64,000 nucleotides of DNA, from NCBI RefSeq assembly GCF_003610235.1, contig NZ_RAPR01000001.1, positions 248,001 through 312,000 of the forward strand, given 5' to 3'. The notes below the pieces were generated by a model. The model was not told the origin of the DNA. It searched no databases and was given only the letters and a program-made list of their open reading frames with translations. Within the stretch, counting starts at the first letter, position 1; the number at the start of each line of letters is the position of its first letter. A program made the translations under genes and the position numbers. Origin of the DNA: Catellatospora citrea (GTDB lineage Bacteria > Actinomycetota > Actinomycetes > Mycobacteriales > Micromonosporaceae). Below are positions 51,097 to 60,455 of this stretch, piece after piece.

Positions 51097-53970
51097 GTGC
51101 AGACGCCCGACCGCAGGCCCCCGGACGGGCCGTGGTCCCACTGCGAGTTCAAGGTCTTCGGCGGTCTCGGCGGCCGGCGGGACGGCACGGCGGTCGATCT
51201 CGGCCCGGTGCGACAGCGGATCATCCTGGCCAAGCTCCTTGCCGCCGGGGGTGACGCGGTCAGCCTCGACGCCATCATCGACGGGGTGTGGGACGGAGAA
51301 CCGCCGGCCAGCGCCGCCAACCAGGTCCACCGGCACATCGGGCACCTCCGGCGGATCTTCGAACCGGACCTGGACGTCCGCGAAACCGGTCGGTACCTCC
51401 TACCGGCCGGTACGGGCTACCGGCTGGTCCTCGGGACCGAGGACTCCGATCTGGCCATGTATCGCGAGTTGGTGCGCAGGGCCCGCGAGGCACTCGCCGG
51501 CGGGGACGTCGTGGCCGGCGTGCGGGCGTACCTGACGGCTCTGGAACTCGGCCGCAGCCCCGCGTTCACCGACCTTCCGGCCAGTGCGTTGAGCTCGCCG
51601 GATCTCGTCGCGGTCGAACGGGAGCGCGTCGCGGTGGCGCTCGCGGCCGGCGAAGCCGCGATCGCCCACGGCATGGCCGCCGCCGCGTTGACCCCGCTGC
51701 TGAGTGTGGCCGCCGCGGCGCCGTTGGACGAGGCGCTGCAGGCGTGCCTGATGCGTGCGTACGTGGCGACCGGTCACCGGGCGGAGGGGGTACGGGTCTT
51801 CGAGCAGACCCGTCGACGTCTCGTCGAGGAACTGGGCGTGGACCCGGGGCCGGAACTGCGGGAGTCGTACCGGGAACTGCTCGCCGGCGGCTGGGCCCCG
51901 CTGGACGAGCCGCGCCCGCCCGAGGACCCCCGCCCCGCGCAGCTGCCGCCGCCGGTCGCGGGCTTCGTCCGGCGCAGCGACCTGGCCGCCGCACTCGACG
52001 ACCAACTGTCCGACGCGTTCGGCAACGCGACGATCGTGATCACTGCACTCGGCGGCATGGGCGGCATCGGAAAGACCGCCCTCGCCGTGCACTGGGCCCA
52101 CCAGATCGCCGACAGGTTCCCCGACGGCCAGTTGTACCTGAACCTGAGAGGCCTGGATCCGGACGGGCGTTTCATGTCACCCGAGGACGCGCTGGCCACA
52201 CTGCTCGCGTCACTGGGCGAGCCGGCGGTCTCCGCACCGCAGGAGAACGTCGAGGCGCAGGCGGCCCGTTACCGCAGTCGCCTCTCCGGCCGTCGCGTCC
52301 TGATCCTGCTGGACAACGCGCGCGACTCCGATCAGGTCCGCCCGTTGCTGCCCGCCTCCCAGGGCTGTCTGGTCATCGTGACGAGTCGCCACCGGATGAT
52401 GAGCTTGGTCACCCGCGAGGGTGCCCGTTACCTGCAGGTCGATCGACTGACCGGGGCCGAGTCCCGGCAGCTTCTGATCAACCGGCTGGGTGCCCGCCGC
52501 GCCACCGCGGACCCGGACGCACTGGACATGGTGATCACGGTCTGTGCCGGGCTGCCGCTCGCACTCGCGATCGTCGCGGCCCGCGTGGCACTCAATCCCG
52601 CCCTGCCGTTGAGCGCCGTCGTCGGCGAGGTCTCGGCGCCGTCCGCCAGACTCGACGCGTTGTCCAGCGTCGATGCCTCCGACGATGTCCGGTCGGTGTT
52701 CTCGTGGTCGTACCGTGCCCTCGAACCATCAACGGCGCACATGTTCCGCGCCCTGGGCGCCCACCCGGGTCCGGTGATCTCGCTCGAGGCGGGGGCCAGC
52801 ATCGCCGGAATCGGTCGTCGCAGGTCACGCGAACTACTCACTGAGCTGGTGACCGCGAATCTGCTCACCGAGTCGCAGGCCGGACGGTACGTTCTGCATG
52901 ATCTGTTGCGGGCCTACGCAGGTGAGCTTCTCGACGAAGCAAAGGAACGACCGGAGTGCGAGCAGCGGCTCATCCAGCATTACCTGCACTCTGCCCGCAG
53001 TGCGTACGCCACGCACCACCGGCCGCCGGTCGGCATCGTCGGTGAACCGCCGTCGGAGGTGACGCCGGAATCGTTCGACAGCGTGCCACCGGCAGCCGCG
53101 TGGTACGCCCGGGAGCGGGCCGCCCTGTGGGCGACGATCGATCTGGCCATCGCACATGGCCTGCGACGCGACGCGGCGGCCATGGTCCTCGCCGCCTCGG
53201 CGCCCGGCAGCGACTCCATACCGGCCGGCCGGGCGCAGACCATCCTCGCGATCCTCGACATGGTCGGCGTGCTCGGCGAGCCGCTGATGGAGGCCGAACT
53301 TCTGCGCACCGCCGGCGAGGTCCTCGCCCCGCTGCCGCAGGCCGACGGGTATCTGCACCGAGCGTTGTCGATCTTCGAAGGCGCCGGCGAACTCGCCGGA
53401 CAAGCCGACGTCCTGCGCAACCTCGCCATGCTCTCGTTGCCGCGCGGCGACTACGCGGCCGCCGACACCTACGGTGAACGCTCCGTGAGTCTCGCCCGGC
53501 AGACGGGGCGTCAGGAACTGCTCGCCGTTTCGCTGCTGACACTCACGCGCGCGCGCCTGGGCTCCGAGCGATTCGAGGCCGGCACCCGGGCCGGAGAGGA
53601 AGGGCTGGCCATCGCGGTGGCGGAGCACCTCGATCACTTGAAGATCTACTACGCGCAGCTCGTCGCGGAGTCTTGCTGGAAGCTCGGCCGGTACGAGCGA
53701 GCGGTCGAGGTGGCCGACTGGGGACTGACGGAGGGCGTCTGCGAGTCGAACGGCCCCCGGTGTGCCATCGCGGCGATCCTCGCCTGGGCCGCGTTCGATC
53801 TGGGCGACCGGGTTCGCGCGGAACGGGGGTGCCGGCAGTTCGAGAGCCTGATCGCCGACAACGGCTTCCGGGAACTCATCGAGTTCTCCGGCATCGAGGC
53901 GGCCGAGGGATACCGCGACATGGTGGCGTATGTCCGGGCCCGGCTGAGCTTGATGGGCGTTTCGTCGTAG
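51097..53970 (+). CDS. AfsR/SARP-family transcriptional regulator (second copy)
   Basis: A 957-residue regulator of the same architecture as the one at 33-36 kb: winged helix (about 12-105), BTAD (about 112-265), NB-ARC (Walker A GGMGGIGKTAL at about 321) and TPR repeats to the end. The DNA-binding part is distinct in sequence from the other copy (VDLGPVRQRIILAKLLAAG). The GTG at 51097 has AGGA 10 nt upstream; the frame extends to 50899 but those residues carry no homology and antisense-overlap the hydrolase promoter. It is divergent from the two hydrolase genes and probably regulates them or the small LuxR-type gene downstream. Confidence 0.9.
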   Translation: MQTPDRRPPDGPWSHCEFKVFGGLGGRRDGTAVDLGPVRQRIILAKLLAAGGDAVSLDAIIDGVWDGEPPASAANQVHRHIGHLRRIFEPDLDVRETGRYLLPAGTGYRLVLGTEDSDLAMYRELVRRAREALAGGDVVAGVRAYLTALELGRSPAFTDLPASALSSPDLVAVERERVAVALAAGEAAIAHGMAAAALTPLLSVAAAAPLDEALQACLMRAYVATGHRAEGVRVFEQTRRRLVEELGVDPGPELRESYRELLAGGWAPLDEPRPPEDPRPAQLPPPVAGFVRRSDLAAALDDQLSDAFGNATIVITALGGMGGIGKTALAVHWAHQIADRFPDGQLYLNLRGLDPDGRFMSPEDALATLLASLGEPAVSAPQENVEAQAARYRSRLSGRRVLILLDNARDSDQVRPLLPASQGCLVIVTSRHRMMSLVTREGARYLQVDRLTGAESRQLLINRLGARRATADPDALDMVITVCAGLPLALAIVAARVALNPALPLSAVVGEVSAPSARLDALSSVDASDDVRSVFSWSYRALEPSTAHMFRALGAHPGPVISLEAGASIAGIGRRRSRELLTELVTANLLTESQAGRYVLHDLLRAYAGELLDEAKERPECEQRLIQHYLHSARSAYATHHRPPVGIVGEPPSEVTPESFDSVPPAAAWYARERAALWATIDLAIAHGLRRDAAAMVLAASAPGSDSIPAGRAQTILAILDMVGVLGEPLMEAELLRTAGEVLAPLPQADGYLHRALSIFEGAGELAGQADVLRNLAMLSLPRGDYAAADTYGERSVSLARQTGRQELLAVSLLTLTRARLGSERFEAGTRAGEEGLAIAVAEHLDHLKIYYAQLVAESCWKLGRYERAVEVADWGLTEGVCESNGPRCAIAAILAWAAFDLGDRVRAERGCRQFESLIADNGFRELIEFSGIEAAEGYRDMVAYVRARLSLMGVSS

Positions 53971-54063
53971 CCCGGTAGGGCATGCACTCAGGCTGCACTC
54001 GTCGTGCATTGCGGTGCGATCGGATGGTCGTCGAGACCCCGAGGCCCTCACCCGAGGAGCACC

Positions 54064-54483
54064 ATGCACTGCGCCGCAGCCGAGCCCGCCCGCGTCCCCG
54101 CCCGTGCGGTGCTGACCCCACGGCAAGAGCAGATCGCCCTGCTGGTGGCGGCCGGATCCACCAACGTCGAGGTCGCGACGCGTCTGGCCATCAGCGCCCA
54201 TACCGTCAAACACCACCTTCGCGGCGTGTTCGGCAGGCTGGGCGTGGCGTCCCGCCGCGAGTTGCGCACCGCGCTGGCCTATTGCCACGACACGACCAGC
54301 CGCTTTGCCCACAACTGCCGCCTGACCAGCCAGGAGCGCGACATCGCGCGCCGGGTCTCCCGCGGCGCGTCCAACCGTGAGGTGGCGGCACAACTGTTCA
54401 TCAGCCCGAGCACGGTGGACTATCACCTACGCAAGATCTTTCGCAAGCTCGACATCACCTCACGCCGGGAACTGGCCGGATAA
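54064..54483 (+). CDS. Small protein of two tandem LuxR-type HTH domains
   Basis: A 139-residue protein consisting of two LuxR/GerE helix-turn-helix domains and little else: LTPRQEQIALLVAAG with TVKHHLRGVFGRLGV (about 18-75), and LTSQERDIARRVSRG with TVDYHLRKIFRKLDI (about 85-138). Between them lies a short Cys/His-containing link (YCHDTTSRFAHNC). No receiver, PAS or ATPase domain is present. The ATG at 54064 has GAGGAG 6 nt upstream. The double HTH could bind a direct repeat as a monomer. It resembles the C-terminal half of a larger LuxR protein or the LuxR pair seen in some LAL-type systems. It follows the AfsR-type regulator by 93 bp in the same direction. Confidence 0.85.
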   Translation: MHCAAAEPARVPARAVLTPRQEQIALLVAAGSTNVEVATRLAISAHTVKHHLRGVFGRLGVASRRELRTALAYCHDTTSRFAHNCRLTSQERDIARRVSRGASNREVAAQLFISPSTVDYHLRKIFRKLDITSRRELAG

Positions 54484-54675
54484 GGCGGGTTCGTCTCACC
54501 CCGATGGGATTCCGCGCCGTCGGCCGTGTGATCGGCGGCGACGCGGCGGCCCGGGACCGGGCGGTCAGCGGCTGTTCGGTGCGCGACGGCGCCCACCCCA
54601 ACCGCACCGCCCGGACCCGGGCCCTGCACGTCCATCCGGCCACAGGATCGGACTGCGGCACAGGACGATGCCGGT

Positions 54676-56889
54676 TCACAGGATGATCTGGTGCACCCTG
54701 CCGTCCACGCCGCGGACCACCAGCCACGCGCTGCCGTCGGCACCGGCGGCGGCGCCGGGCGCACCCCGGAACGCGTCCGTGGCGAACTCCGCCCGGCGGA
54801 ACCACCCGCCCCAGGCTCCGCTGACCAGGTTGCGCTGCCAGAGCCGGTTGTCCGAGGCCAGGGCGAACAGGTAGACGCGGCCCGCGGTGGCCAGCAGGGT
54901 GGGGCTGCCGCTGACGGTGCCGCCGAGGTCGGTCCAGGCGGACCACGTGGTGCCGGTGCGGGTGCGTTCCCACACCGTGTCGGTGCGTGAACGCACCGCC
55001 ACGTGCAGGGTGCCCGCACTGTCCACGACGGCGCTGGGGCGGCCGTAGATCGGCCGGTTGTCCGGGGCGCCCATGCCGCTCCAGCCGGTGGTGGGGCCGC
55101 GGTGCCAGACGAGGCCGTCCGTGCCGCGGGCGACGAGCGTCCACTGGGTGGGGCTGGTCCAGGCCACGGTCGGGGCGTCGGTGACCGTGCCGCCCAGGCT
55201 GACCCAGCCGCCCCAGGCGCCGCCGATCTGGCTGCGCTGCCAGACCGCGTCGTCGGTGCCGCGGACGAACACGTCGATGCGACCGCCCGCGGAGCCGTAC
55301 GCGGCGGGCTGGCCGAGGATCTGCCCCTGGATCGGGCCGCCGAGGCTCGTCCAGGTGGTGCCCCAGGCCGTCCCGTTGCGGATGTTCTGCCACAGCGCGC
55401 CGTCGGCGCCGCGGACGAACGCGGTGGCATGGGTGTCGTCGACCCGCACCAGGGCGGGGCTGGCGCTGGGGCTGCCGCCGAGGTCGTGGCCTGCGGTCGT
55501 GTCCGTGCCGGTCAGCCGGAGCATCGCCACGCCGTGGGCGGGCACGGTGACCGTGTAGGAGCCGGTGAACGGCTGGGTGCCGCTGGTGGCCGGGTTGCCG
55601 TCGACGTCGGCGCGTGTCCACAGGTCGCGTACCTGCACGGACGAGCCGAGGGCGACACTCGCGAAGTCGACCGTGATGGCCTGGGCGGTGCTGCCGCGGT
55701 TGAGCAGCGCGACCGCCCGGCGGCCGGAGCCGCTGAGCACCCTGCTCCATACCTGCGTGTCGGTGCCGGTGTCGACGACCTTGACGGCCTGGCGCACCAG
55801 CGGGTCCTGGTCGACCGCGACGATCTCGGGGTTGGCCAGCGCGGTGAGCATCGTCGCGGGCAGGCCGCGCGGGTCCGAACCGATGATCAGCGGTGCGGCC
55901 ATCATCGCCCACATGCCGAGCTGGGTCTTGGACTCCTCCAGCGTCAGCTCGTATCCGCCACCGGGCAGGGGGCGCATCGGCAGCAGGTAGTCGGGATCGT
56001 TGTAGCGGCCCGGCCCGGTGGCGGCCGGGTGGTAGGCGTTGACGTCCATGTTGCGCAGGAGCCAGGAGAACGTCCACTGCGGCGTGGGGTCGATCAGCGC
56101 GGCGTCGGTGTAGGTGCGCCATGAGTCGGCGACGGTCGGTCCGTACGTGTAGCTCCACGTCGACAGCTGCTGCGGCGTGTACGGGCCGCCGCCCCAGTCG
56201 CTGCTGACCGGGTTGCAGATGTTGAGCAGCATCGGCCGCGGCGACTGGCGGACCGCGTCGGCGAGCTGCCGGAAGCTGGTCTCGGGGTCGATCCCGGACG
56301 CCCGCCCGCAGAGCCAGTCGGCCTTGAGGGCGTCGAAGCCCCAGCTCGCGAAGAGGTTGACGTCGGCGGTGTAGTGGCCGTTGCTGCCGAGGCCGCACTG
56401 GCCGGGCAGGTAGGGGCCGGCGTCGGTGTAGATGCCCGCCTTCAGGCCGCGGGCGTGGATGTAGGCCGCCAGCGCCGCCATGCCGCCGGGGAACTGGGTC
56501 GGGTTGGGCACGAGCTGACCGGCTGCGTTGCGGGGGGTGGGTGCGGCCCAGTTGCCGTCGATCCACACGTAGGTGTAGCCGGCGTCGCGCAGGCCGCTGC
56601 TGACCAGGAAGTCGGCGACGGACTTGATCTCCGTCTCGGTGGGATCGCCGCCGAGCCCGAAGTAGGTGTTCCATCCCATGTAGGGGGTGGGTGCGAGACC
56701 GCTGCTGAAGTAGTTCGGCGCGCCCTGGTCCTCGGCGGTGCCGGTCGCGGCGGTGACGCCGGCGGAGACGGCGTTGGTGGTGGTGCCGGTCGTGGCCGGC
56801 CCGGCGGCCGGTGCGACCGTCGGGCCGGTGCCTACCGCGCCCAGGCCAAGCGTGGCCAGGGCGACGGCCAGCTGCCGGAGTACAGGCAT
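54676..56889 (-). CDS. Secreted GH27 alpha-galactosidase with PLL-type lectin propeller
   Basis: A 737-residue exported protein. The signal peptide ends around GTGPTVAPAA. The GH27 barrel (about 60-370) contains PTPYMGWNTYFG, the nucleophile Asp in LKADWLCG (about 193) and the acid/base Asp in GRYNDPDYLL (about 299). A C-terminal beta-sandwich (about 375-460) follows. The remainder (about 475-737) shows repeated FVRGADGALW / VFVRGTDDAVWQ motifs of a PLL-like five-bladed lectin propeller. It removes terminal alpha-galactose from polysaccharides such as galactomannan. The ATG at 56889 follows GGAG by 5 nt; two earlier Met codons are less well placed. It is divergent from the second M6 protease across an AT-rich near-palindrome. 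Confidence 0.92.
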   Translation of the reverse strand: MPVLRQLAVALATLGLGAVGTGPTVAPAAGPATTGTTTNAVSAGVTAATGTAEDQGAPNYFSSGLAPTPYMGWNTYFGLGGDPTETEIKSVADFLVSSGLRDAGYTYVWIDGNWAAPTPRNAAGQLVPNPTQFPGGMAALAAYIHARGLKAGIYTDAGPYLPGQCGLGSNGHYTADVNLFASWGFDALKADWLCGRASGIDPETSFRQLADAVRQSPRPMLLNICNPVSSDWGGGPYTPQQLSTWSYTYGPTVADSWRTYTDAALIDPTPQWTFSWLLRNMDVNAYHPAATGPGRYNDPDYLLPMRPLPGGGYELTLEESKTQLGMWAMMAAPLIIGSDPRGLPATMLTALANPEIVAVDQDPLVRQAVKVVDTGTDTQVWSRVLSGSGRRAVALLNRGSTAQAITVDFASVALGSSVQVRDLWTRADVDGNPATSGTQPFTGSYTVTVPAHGVAMLRLTGTDTTAGHDLGGSPSASPALVRVDDTHATAFVRGADGALWQNIRNGTAWGTTWTSLGGPIQGQILGQPAAYGSAGGRIDVFVRGTDDAVWQRSQIGGAWGGWVSLGGTVTDAPTVAWTSPTQWTLVARGTDGLVWHRGPTTGWSGMGAPDNRPIYGRPSAVVDSAGTLHVAVRSRTDTVWERTRTGTTWSAWTDLGGTVSGSPTLLATAGRVYLFALASDNRLWQRNLVSGAWGGWFRRAEFATDAFRGAPGAAAGADGSAWLVVRGVDGRVHQIIL

Positions 56890-57064
56890 CCTTGCTCCCA
56901 TCCAGGGACGGATGATCGACACATGCGGGGCGACCCGGTCCGGGCTCGCCGCGATACGCCGCGCGGCGAAGCCGGTCGTGATAGGACGCCCGCGCGTGTG
57001 TCGATCACATGACTGCGGTGTGTCCCACAGGTTGCCCCCACTCTCGACCCGCTGTCAAGAATTC

Positions 57065-57082
57065 TTACTAATTAATGAGTAA
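57065..57082. promoter_or_regulatory. AT-rich near-palindrome between alpha-galactosidase and M6 protease genes
   Basis: TTACTAATTAATGAGTAA pairs with its complement at 16 of 18 positions (one mismatched pair). It stands in an AT-rich patch within otherwise very GC-rich DNA, in the divergent promoter region (56890-57171), and probably holds an operator and promoter. Confidence 0.55.
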
Positions 57083-57171
57083 TTTGATGGGCGCGCCGAC
57101 GTAGGTGCGACCATGACTGATATATGTCAATATAGCCATGGCTTGACTCCTACCTGCTGAGGGAGCGCGCG

Positions 57172-59259
57172 ATGATCGCTTGGAGAAGAGGCACGGCATT
57201 GGCCGCAGTGCTGGCGCTGGCATGGGGCGGGCTGGCCGTGACGCCGGTCGCGGCAGGCCCACTGCCTGACCCGCCGTCGAACCCGTGGCAGCGGCGGCAC
57301 TGGCCGCAGACGCAGCCGTGGCAACGGGCGCAGACCGAACCCCGGACGTTGGCGGCGGAAGCGCCACGACCGATCGACCCGCAGAACTTCGAACAACCCG
57401 ACACCATGACCTGGGACGACTACCGGCCCATCCCCGGCACGAACTGGGCCAACCCGGCCGCGCGCGGCTCGGTGCGCACCTTCCGGGGCGCGCTGGTGCT
57501 GGTGGACTATCCGAACCAGCCCTTCGTCGTCACGCGACCGGCGAACTCCACCATCTACGGCAATCCGACGGCCGTGCAGAATCTGCCGCGGGCTCAGGTG
57601 CCGCAGTTCTATAAGGACTTCCTCAACACGCCGAGCCAGCTCAACCGCGGGCACACCATCCACGAGTACTGGATGGAGGACTCGGGCGGCCGGTACGGAA
57701 TCGAACTCGGGGCGTTCGGCGTCTACCAGATGCCCGCCAAGAGCCACCAGTACGGGATCGAGAGTTTCCAGCGCGGCGCGGGCTGCCCGAGCGGCGACTC
57801 GTGCCAGCGTGATCTGCGCACCGACGCCCGCGCCGCCTGGGTCGCCGCCGTCGGCAGTGCCGTGGTCGCGCAGTACGACTTCGTCTTCTACCTCAGCGCC
57901 GGGCAGGACGAGTCGTCGACCTGGCAGGAGTTCGGCGAGATGAAGTTCCCCACGAAGGCGAGCGTCACCGACGCGTGGGGCCCGCCGGACCCGGCGCTGC
58001 CCAACTGGAACTACACCCGGTATGTCGAGTGGACCTCCTGGCAGGCGTCGGCCAACATCTGGCCGAACGCGAGCAGCGGCAGCTCGACCCAGGCCGAGAG
58101 CTCCGGGATGTCGGTCTACGCCCACGAGTTCAGCCACATCCTCGGCATCGCCGACAACTACAACAACCCGTACTCGACACCGGCCCGCCGCGCCTACAGC
58201 GGACCCTGGGAGATGCTCGACCGCGGAACGTTCAACGGTCCGGGCGGGCCGCACAGCCGGTGGCTCATCCCGGCGACCGGGGGCGCCAGCATGGGCGCAC
58301 AGCACATGCTCCGCAACAAGATCAAGCTCGGGATCGTCGACGAGCGGAACGTGCTGCGCCTGTCCCGCAACGCCCTGTCGCGCTCGGGGCTCGTGGTCGC
58401 CCGCGTCACCGCCCGGGCCGTCCAGCCCGGCACGACCGGGCTCACCGGCCTGAACGTCGCCCTGGACGGCGGGGACCGCAGCCCCACCTGCAGCACCAGC
58501 ACCAACCCGCGGTGTGACGGCGGCGGGTACAACAACTACACCATCGAGGTCGTGGACCGGATGGGCTTCGACTCGTTCACTCCCGACTCCGGCGTGCTGC
58601 TGGCCAAGACGAAGAACAGTGACACGGCTCCGTTCATCTGGACCGTCGACGCCAACCCGCAGGACATCGACCAGACGGACTTCGTGCGGCCCGACGGCAC
58701 CCCGCAGAAGATGACGATCGGCGACTACCGGCAGCTCTCCGACGCGCTGTTCCACGCCGGCGCCGACTCGGGCAGCGAGTACGAGTACGTCGACCAGGCC
58801 AACCGGCTGCATGTCTACGTGCTCGACATCCAGCGCGACGGCTCCGGCGTCCTGTCCTACACCGTCGCCGTACGCTCGCTCGACGGTGCGGGCCAGCACC
58901 AGCGCGGCGTGACCGTGTCCCCGGCCGCCGGGACCGCTCCGCCGGCCGACGGCTGGACCACCTGCACGCTGACAGTTCAGAACACCGGTCGGGCCGGGAC
59001 CGTGCCATCCGGCCATCCCGAGGACGTGACCTCGTACGTCGCCGCGGACGTGTACCGGATCTCGGCGACGACGACGAGTGCCGGATGGTCGGTCGCCCTG
59101 CCGGCGACCGTGGTCACGGCCAGGTTCGGCCAGACCGTGCCGGTGCAGGTCCACGCCAAACGTGCCGTGGGCGCCGGGGCGACCGCCCAGATCAGGTTGA
59201 CCGCGACCTCGGAGAGCGACCCGACGAAGTCGGCCACCGCGACCTGCGGCATCGCCTAG
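57172..59259 (+). CDS. Secreted M6-family metalloprotease
   Basis: A 695-residue exported protein. The signal peptide (WRRGTALAAVLALAWGGLA) ends near VAAGP. The catalytic motif is HEFSHILGIADNY (about 318-330), the canonical M6 form HExxHxxGxxD. LVDYPNQPF and the N-terminal pro-region with repeated WQR-Q-P (about 38-52) are of the M6-domain family. The catalytic domain is followed by beta-rich modules, the last (about 590-695) resembling a secreted Ig-like or APHP domain. The ATG at 57172 has GGGAG upstream. It is a second, only distantly related member of the same family as the 46-49 kb protease. A divergent palindrome upstream and a hairpin downstream mark a single-gene unit. Confidence 0.9.
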   Translation: MIAWRRGTALAAVLALAWGGLAVTPVAAGPLPDPPSNPWQRRHWPQTQPWQRAQTEPRTLAAEAPRPIDPQNFEQPDTMTWDDYRPIPGTNWANPAARGSVRTFRGALVLVDYPNQPFVVTRPANSTIYGNPTAVQNLPRAQVPQFYKDFLNTPSQLNRGHTIHEYWMEDSGGRYGIELGAFGVYQMPAKSHQYGIESFQRGAGCPSGDSCQRDLRTDARAAWVAAVGSAVVAQYDFVFYLSAGQDESSTWQEFGEMKFPTKASVTDAWGPPDPALPNWNYTRYVEWTSWQASANIWPNASSGSSTQAESSGMSVYAHEFSHILGIADNYNNPYSTPARRAYSGPWEMLDRGTFNGPGGPHSRWLIPATGGASMGAQHMLRNKIKLGIVDERNVLRLSRNALSRSGLVVARVTARAVQPGTTGLTGLNVALDGGDRSPTCSTSTNPRCDGGGYNNYTIEVVDRMGFDSFTPDSGVLLAKTKNSDTAPFIWTVDANPQDIDQTDFVRPDGTPQKMTIGDYRQLSDALFHAGADSGSEYEYVDQANRLHVYVLDIQRDGSGVLSYTVAVRSLDGAGQHQRGVTVSPAAGTAPPADGWTTCTLTVQNTGRAGTVPSGHPEDVTSYVAADVYRISATTTSAGWSVALPATVVTARFGQTVPVQVHAKRAVGAGATAQIRLTATSESDPTKSATATCGIA

Positions 59260-59283
59260 GGTCCGGCACGCGGTGATCGGATG

Positions 59284-59322
59284 CGGCGGGAGACGCGCCG
59301 AGCAAGGGGACGTCTCCCGCCG
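59284..59322 (+). terminator. Hairpin terminator after the M6 protease gene
   Basis: A 12-bp perfect stem (59284-59295 with 59311-59322) around a 15-nt loop, 25 bp past the protease stop. The large loop makes it weaker than the others in the window. Confidence 0.6.
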
Positions 59323-59492
59323 ACACCCGGTTTCTGGCCGCCTGCGGCCTCAGCCGAGGACGCAGGACGCCCGGGCGGGCGTGCATCGGCTCCCGTCCTT
59401 CACGGGGCACTCCTCATGTGCCTCACGCCCGGCCGAGACCGAGTTTCCGCGGTTTGAAGGTGGTGAGAGCGCCTCTCCCCTACGCTCGCGGC

Positions 59493-60044
59493 GTGGAGGG
59501 ATTCGCGCGGCGGGAGTTCCAGCTGATGCTGCTGCGACGGATGTTCGACTTCCAGCCGGAACTGGTGGAGGCCGCGTGCGCCGAGCTGTCGGCATCGCAC
59601 ACCGAGTACATGAGAGCGCACCACCGTTGGCAGACGATGCTGCGGTCGCGGTCGGCGCCCCAAGGCCTGCTGCTGTACGAGGCGGTGCTGGGCCCGGCCG
59701 ACGAGCGGCGGCAGGTGCCGTACGGGGATGCGGTGCTGACCGCGCACCGGTGGCGGTTGGCGGGACTGTGGCCGCAACTGCGCTGGGAGGCGCTCGTGGG
59801 CACGGAGGACTTCGTGTTGCACGGGTGGCTGGTGCGGGCCGCGGGGGTGCCGGTGCCGAGCTTGGGTCCGGTCGCCAGGCTGGCCCCGTGGTCCTGTGTC
59901 GTCGACGATGTGCTGGCCCGGTTCCCGCAGGCACGTCAGCGTGACCCGGAGGTGCCGTCGCGGTGGGGTGTGGACGTGCCCGACGGCGACGTGGTGCACC
60001 GGCTGCTGTTCGTGTACGGGCTGCTGCAACAGGTGACGTCCTAG
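59493..60044 (+). CDS. Hypothetical protein
   Basis: A 183-residue soluble protein not recognised. GTG at 59493 is the first start that gives a plausible N-terminus (EGFARREFQLMLLRRMF); no Shine-Dalgarno precedes it, so the transcript may be leaderless or the start may lie slightly downstream. Helical N-terminal half; the rest is mixed (RRQVPYGDAVLTAHRWRLAG, EDFVLHGWLVRAAGV) with a Trp/Leu-rich core. Its stop overlaps the end of the histidine-kinase remnant from the opposite strand. No operon partner is obvious. Function unknown. Confidence 0.6.
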   Translation: MEGFARREFQLMLLRRMFDFQPELVEAACAELSASHTEYMRAHHRWQTMLRSRSAPQGLLLYEAVLGPADERRQVPYGDAVLTAHRWRLAGLWPQLRWEALVGTEDFVLHGWLVRAAGVPVPSLGPVARLAPWSCVVDDVLARFPQARQRDPEVPSRWGVDVPDGDVVHRLLFVYGLLQQVTS

Positions 60045-60364
60045 ACCTCGACGGCGTCACCACGACGACACGCCCGCGGAGTCGAGCCGGGTGCCCCGGC
60101 AGCACCCTGCCCGGCGACGGGCGCATCCAGCAGGTCCGGCAGGCCGTGCGGCAGCCGGAGGGTGTAGACCGAGCCCCGGCCCAGCGTGCTGACGGCTTCG
60201 GCGGTGCCGCCGTGCGCCTCGGCGAGCTTGCGCACGATCGCCAGCCCGAGCCCGCTACCGCTGGTGTGCCGGCTGCGCGATTTCTCGGCCCGCCAGAACC
60301 GGTCGAAGACGCGGGGCAGGTCCTCGGCGCTGATCCCGCTGCCGGTCAGCAGCCCGCGGATCAC
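60041..60364 (-). pseudogene. Truncated sensor histidine kinase remnant
   Basis: Only the last part of an HATPase_c domain remains: a degenerate G1 box (TGSGISAEDLPRVFDRFWR), the G2 box GSGLGLAIVRKLAEAHGG, and the C-terminal strand GSVYTLRLP. Sensor, membrane, HAMP and phospho-acceptor (HisKA) parts and the N box are absent, and the frame starts almost at the G1 box, so it cannot be a kinase. It is probably the tail of an OmpR-system kinase lost by deletion; no response regulator is nearby. It lies convergently with the hypothetical gene, sharing 4 bp. Confidence 0.75.
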
Positions 60365-60455
60365 ACGATGAGAGCGAGAAACGGCTGCCGGTGCGGCGTC
60401 TCAGTCGGCCGGAGAACACCAGTGGCCGTCTCGGCTCACCCAGCCACGGCTGCGG

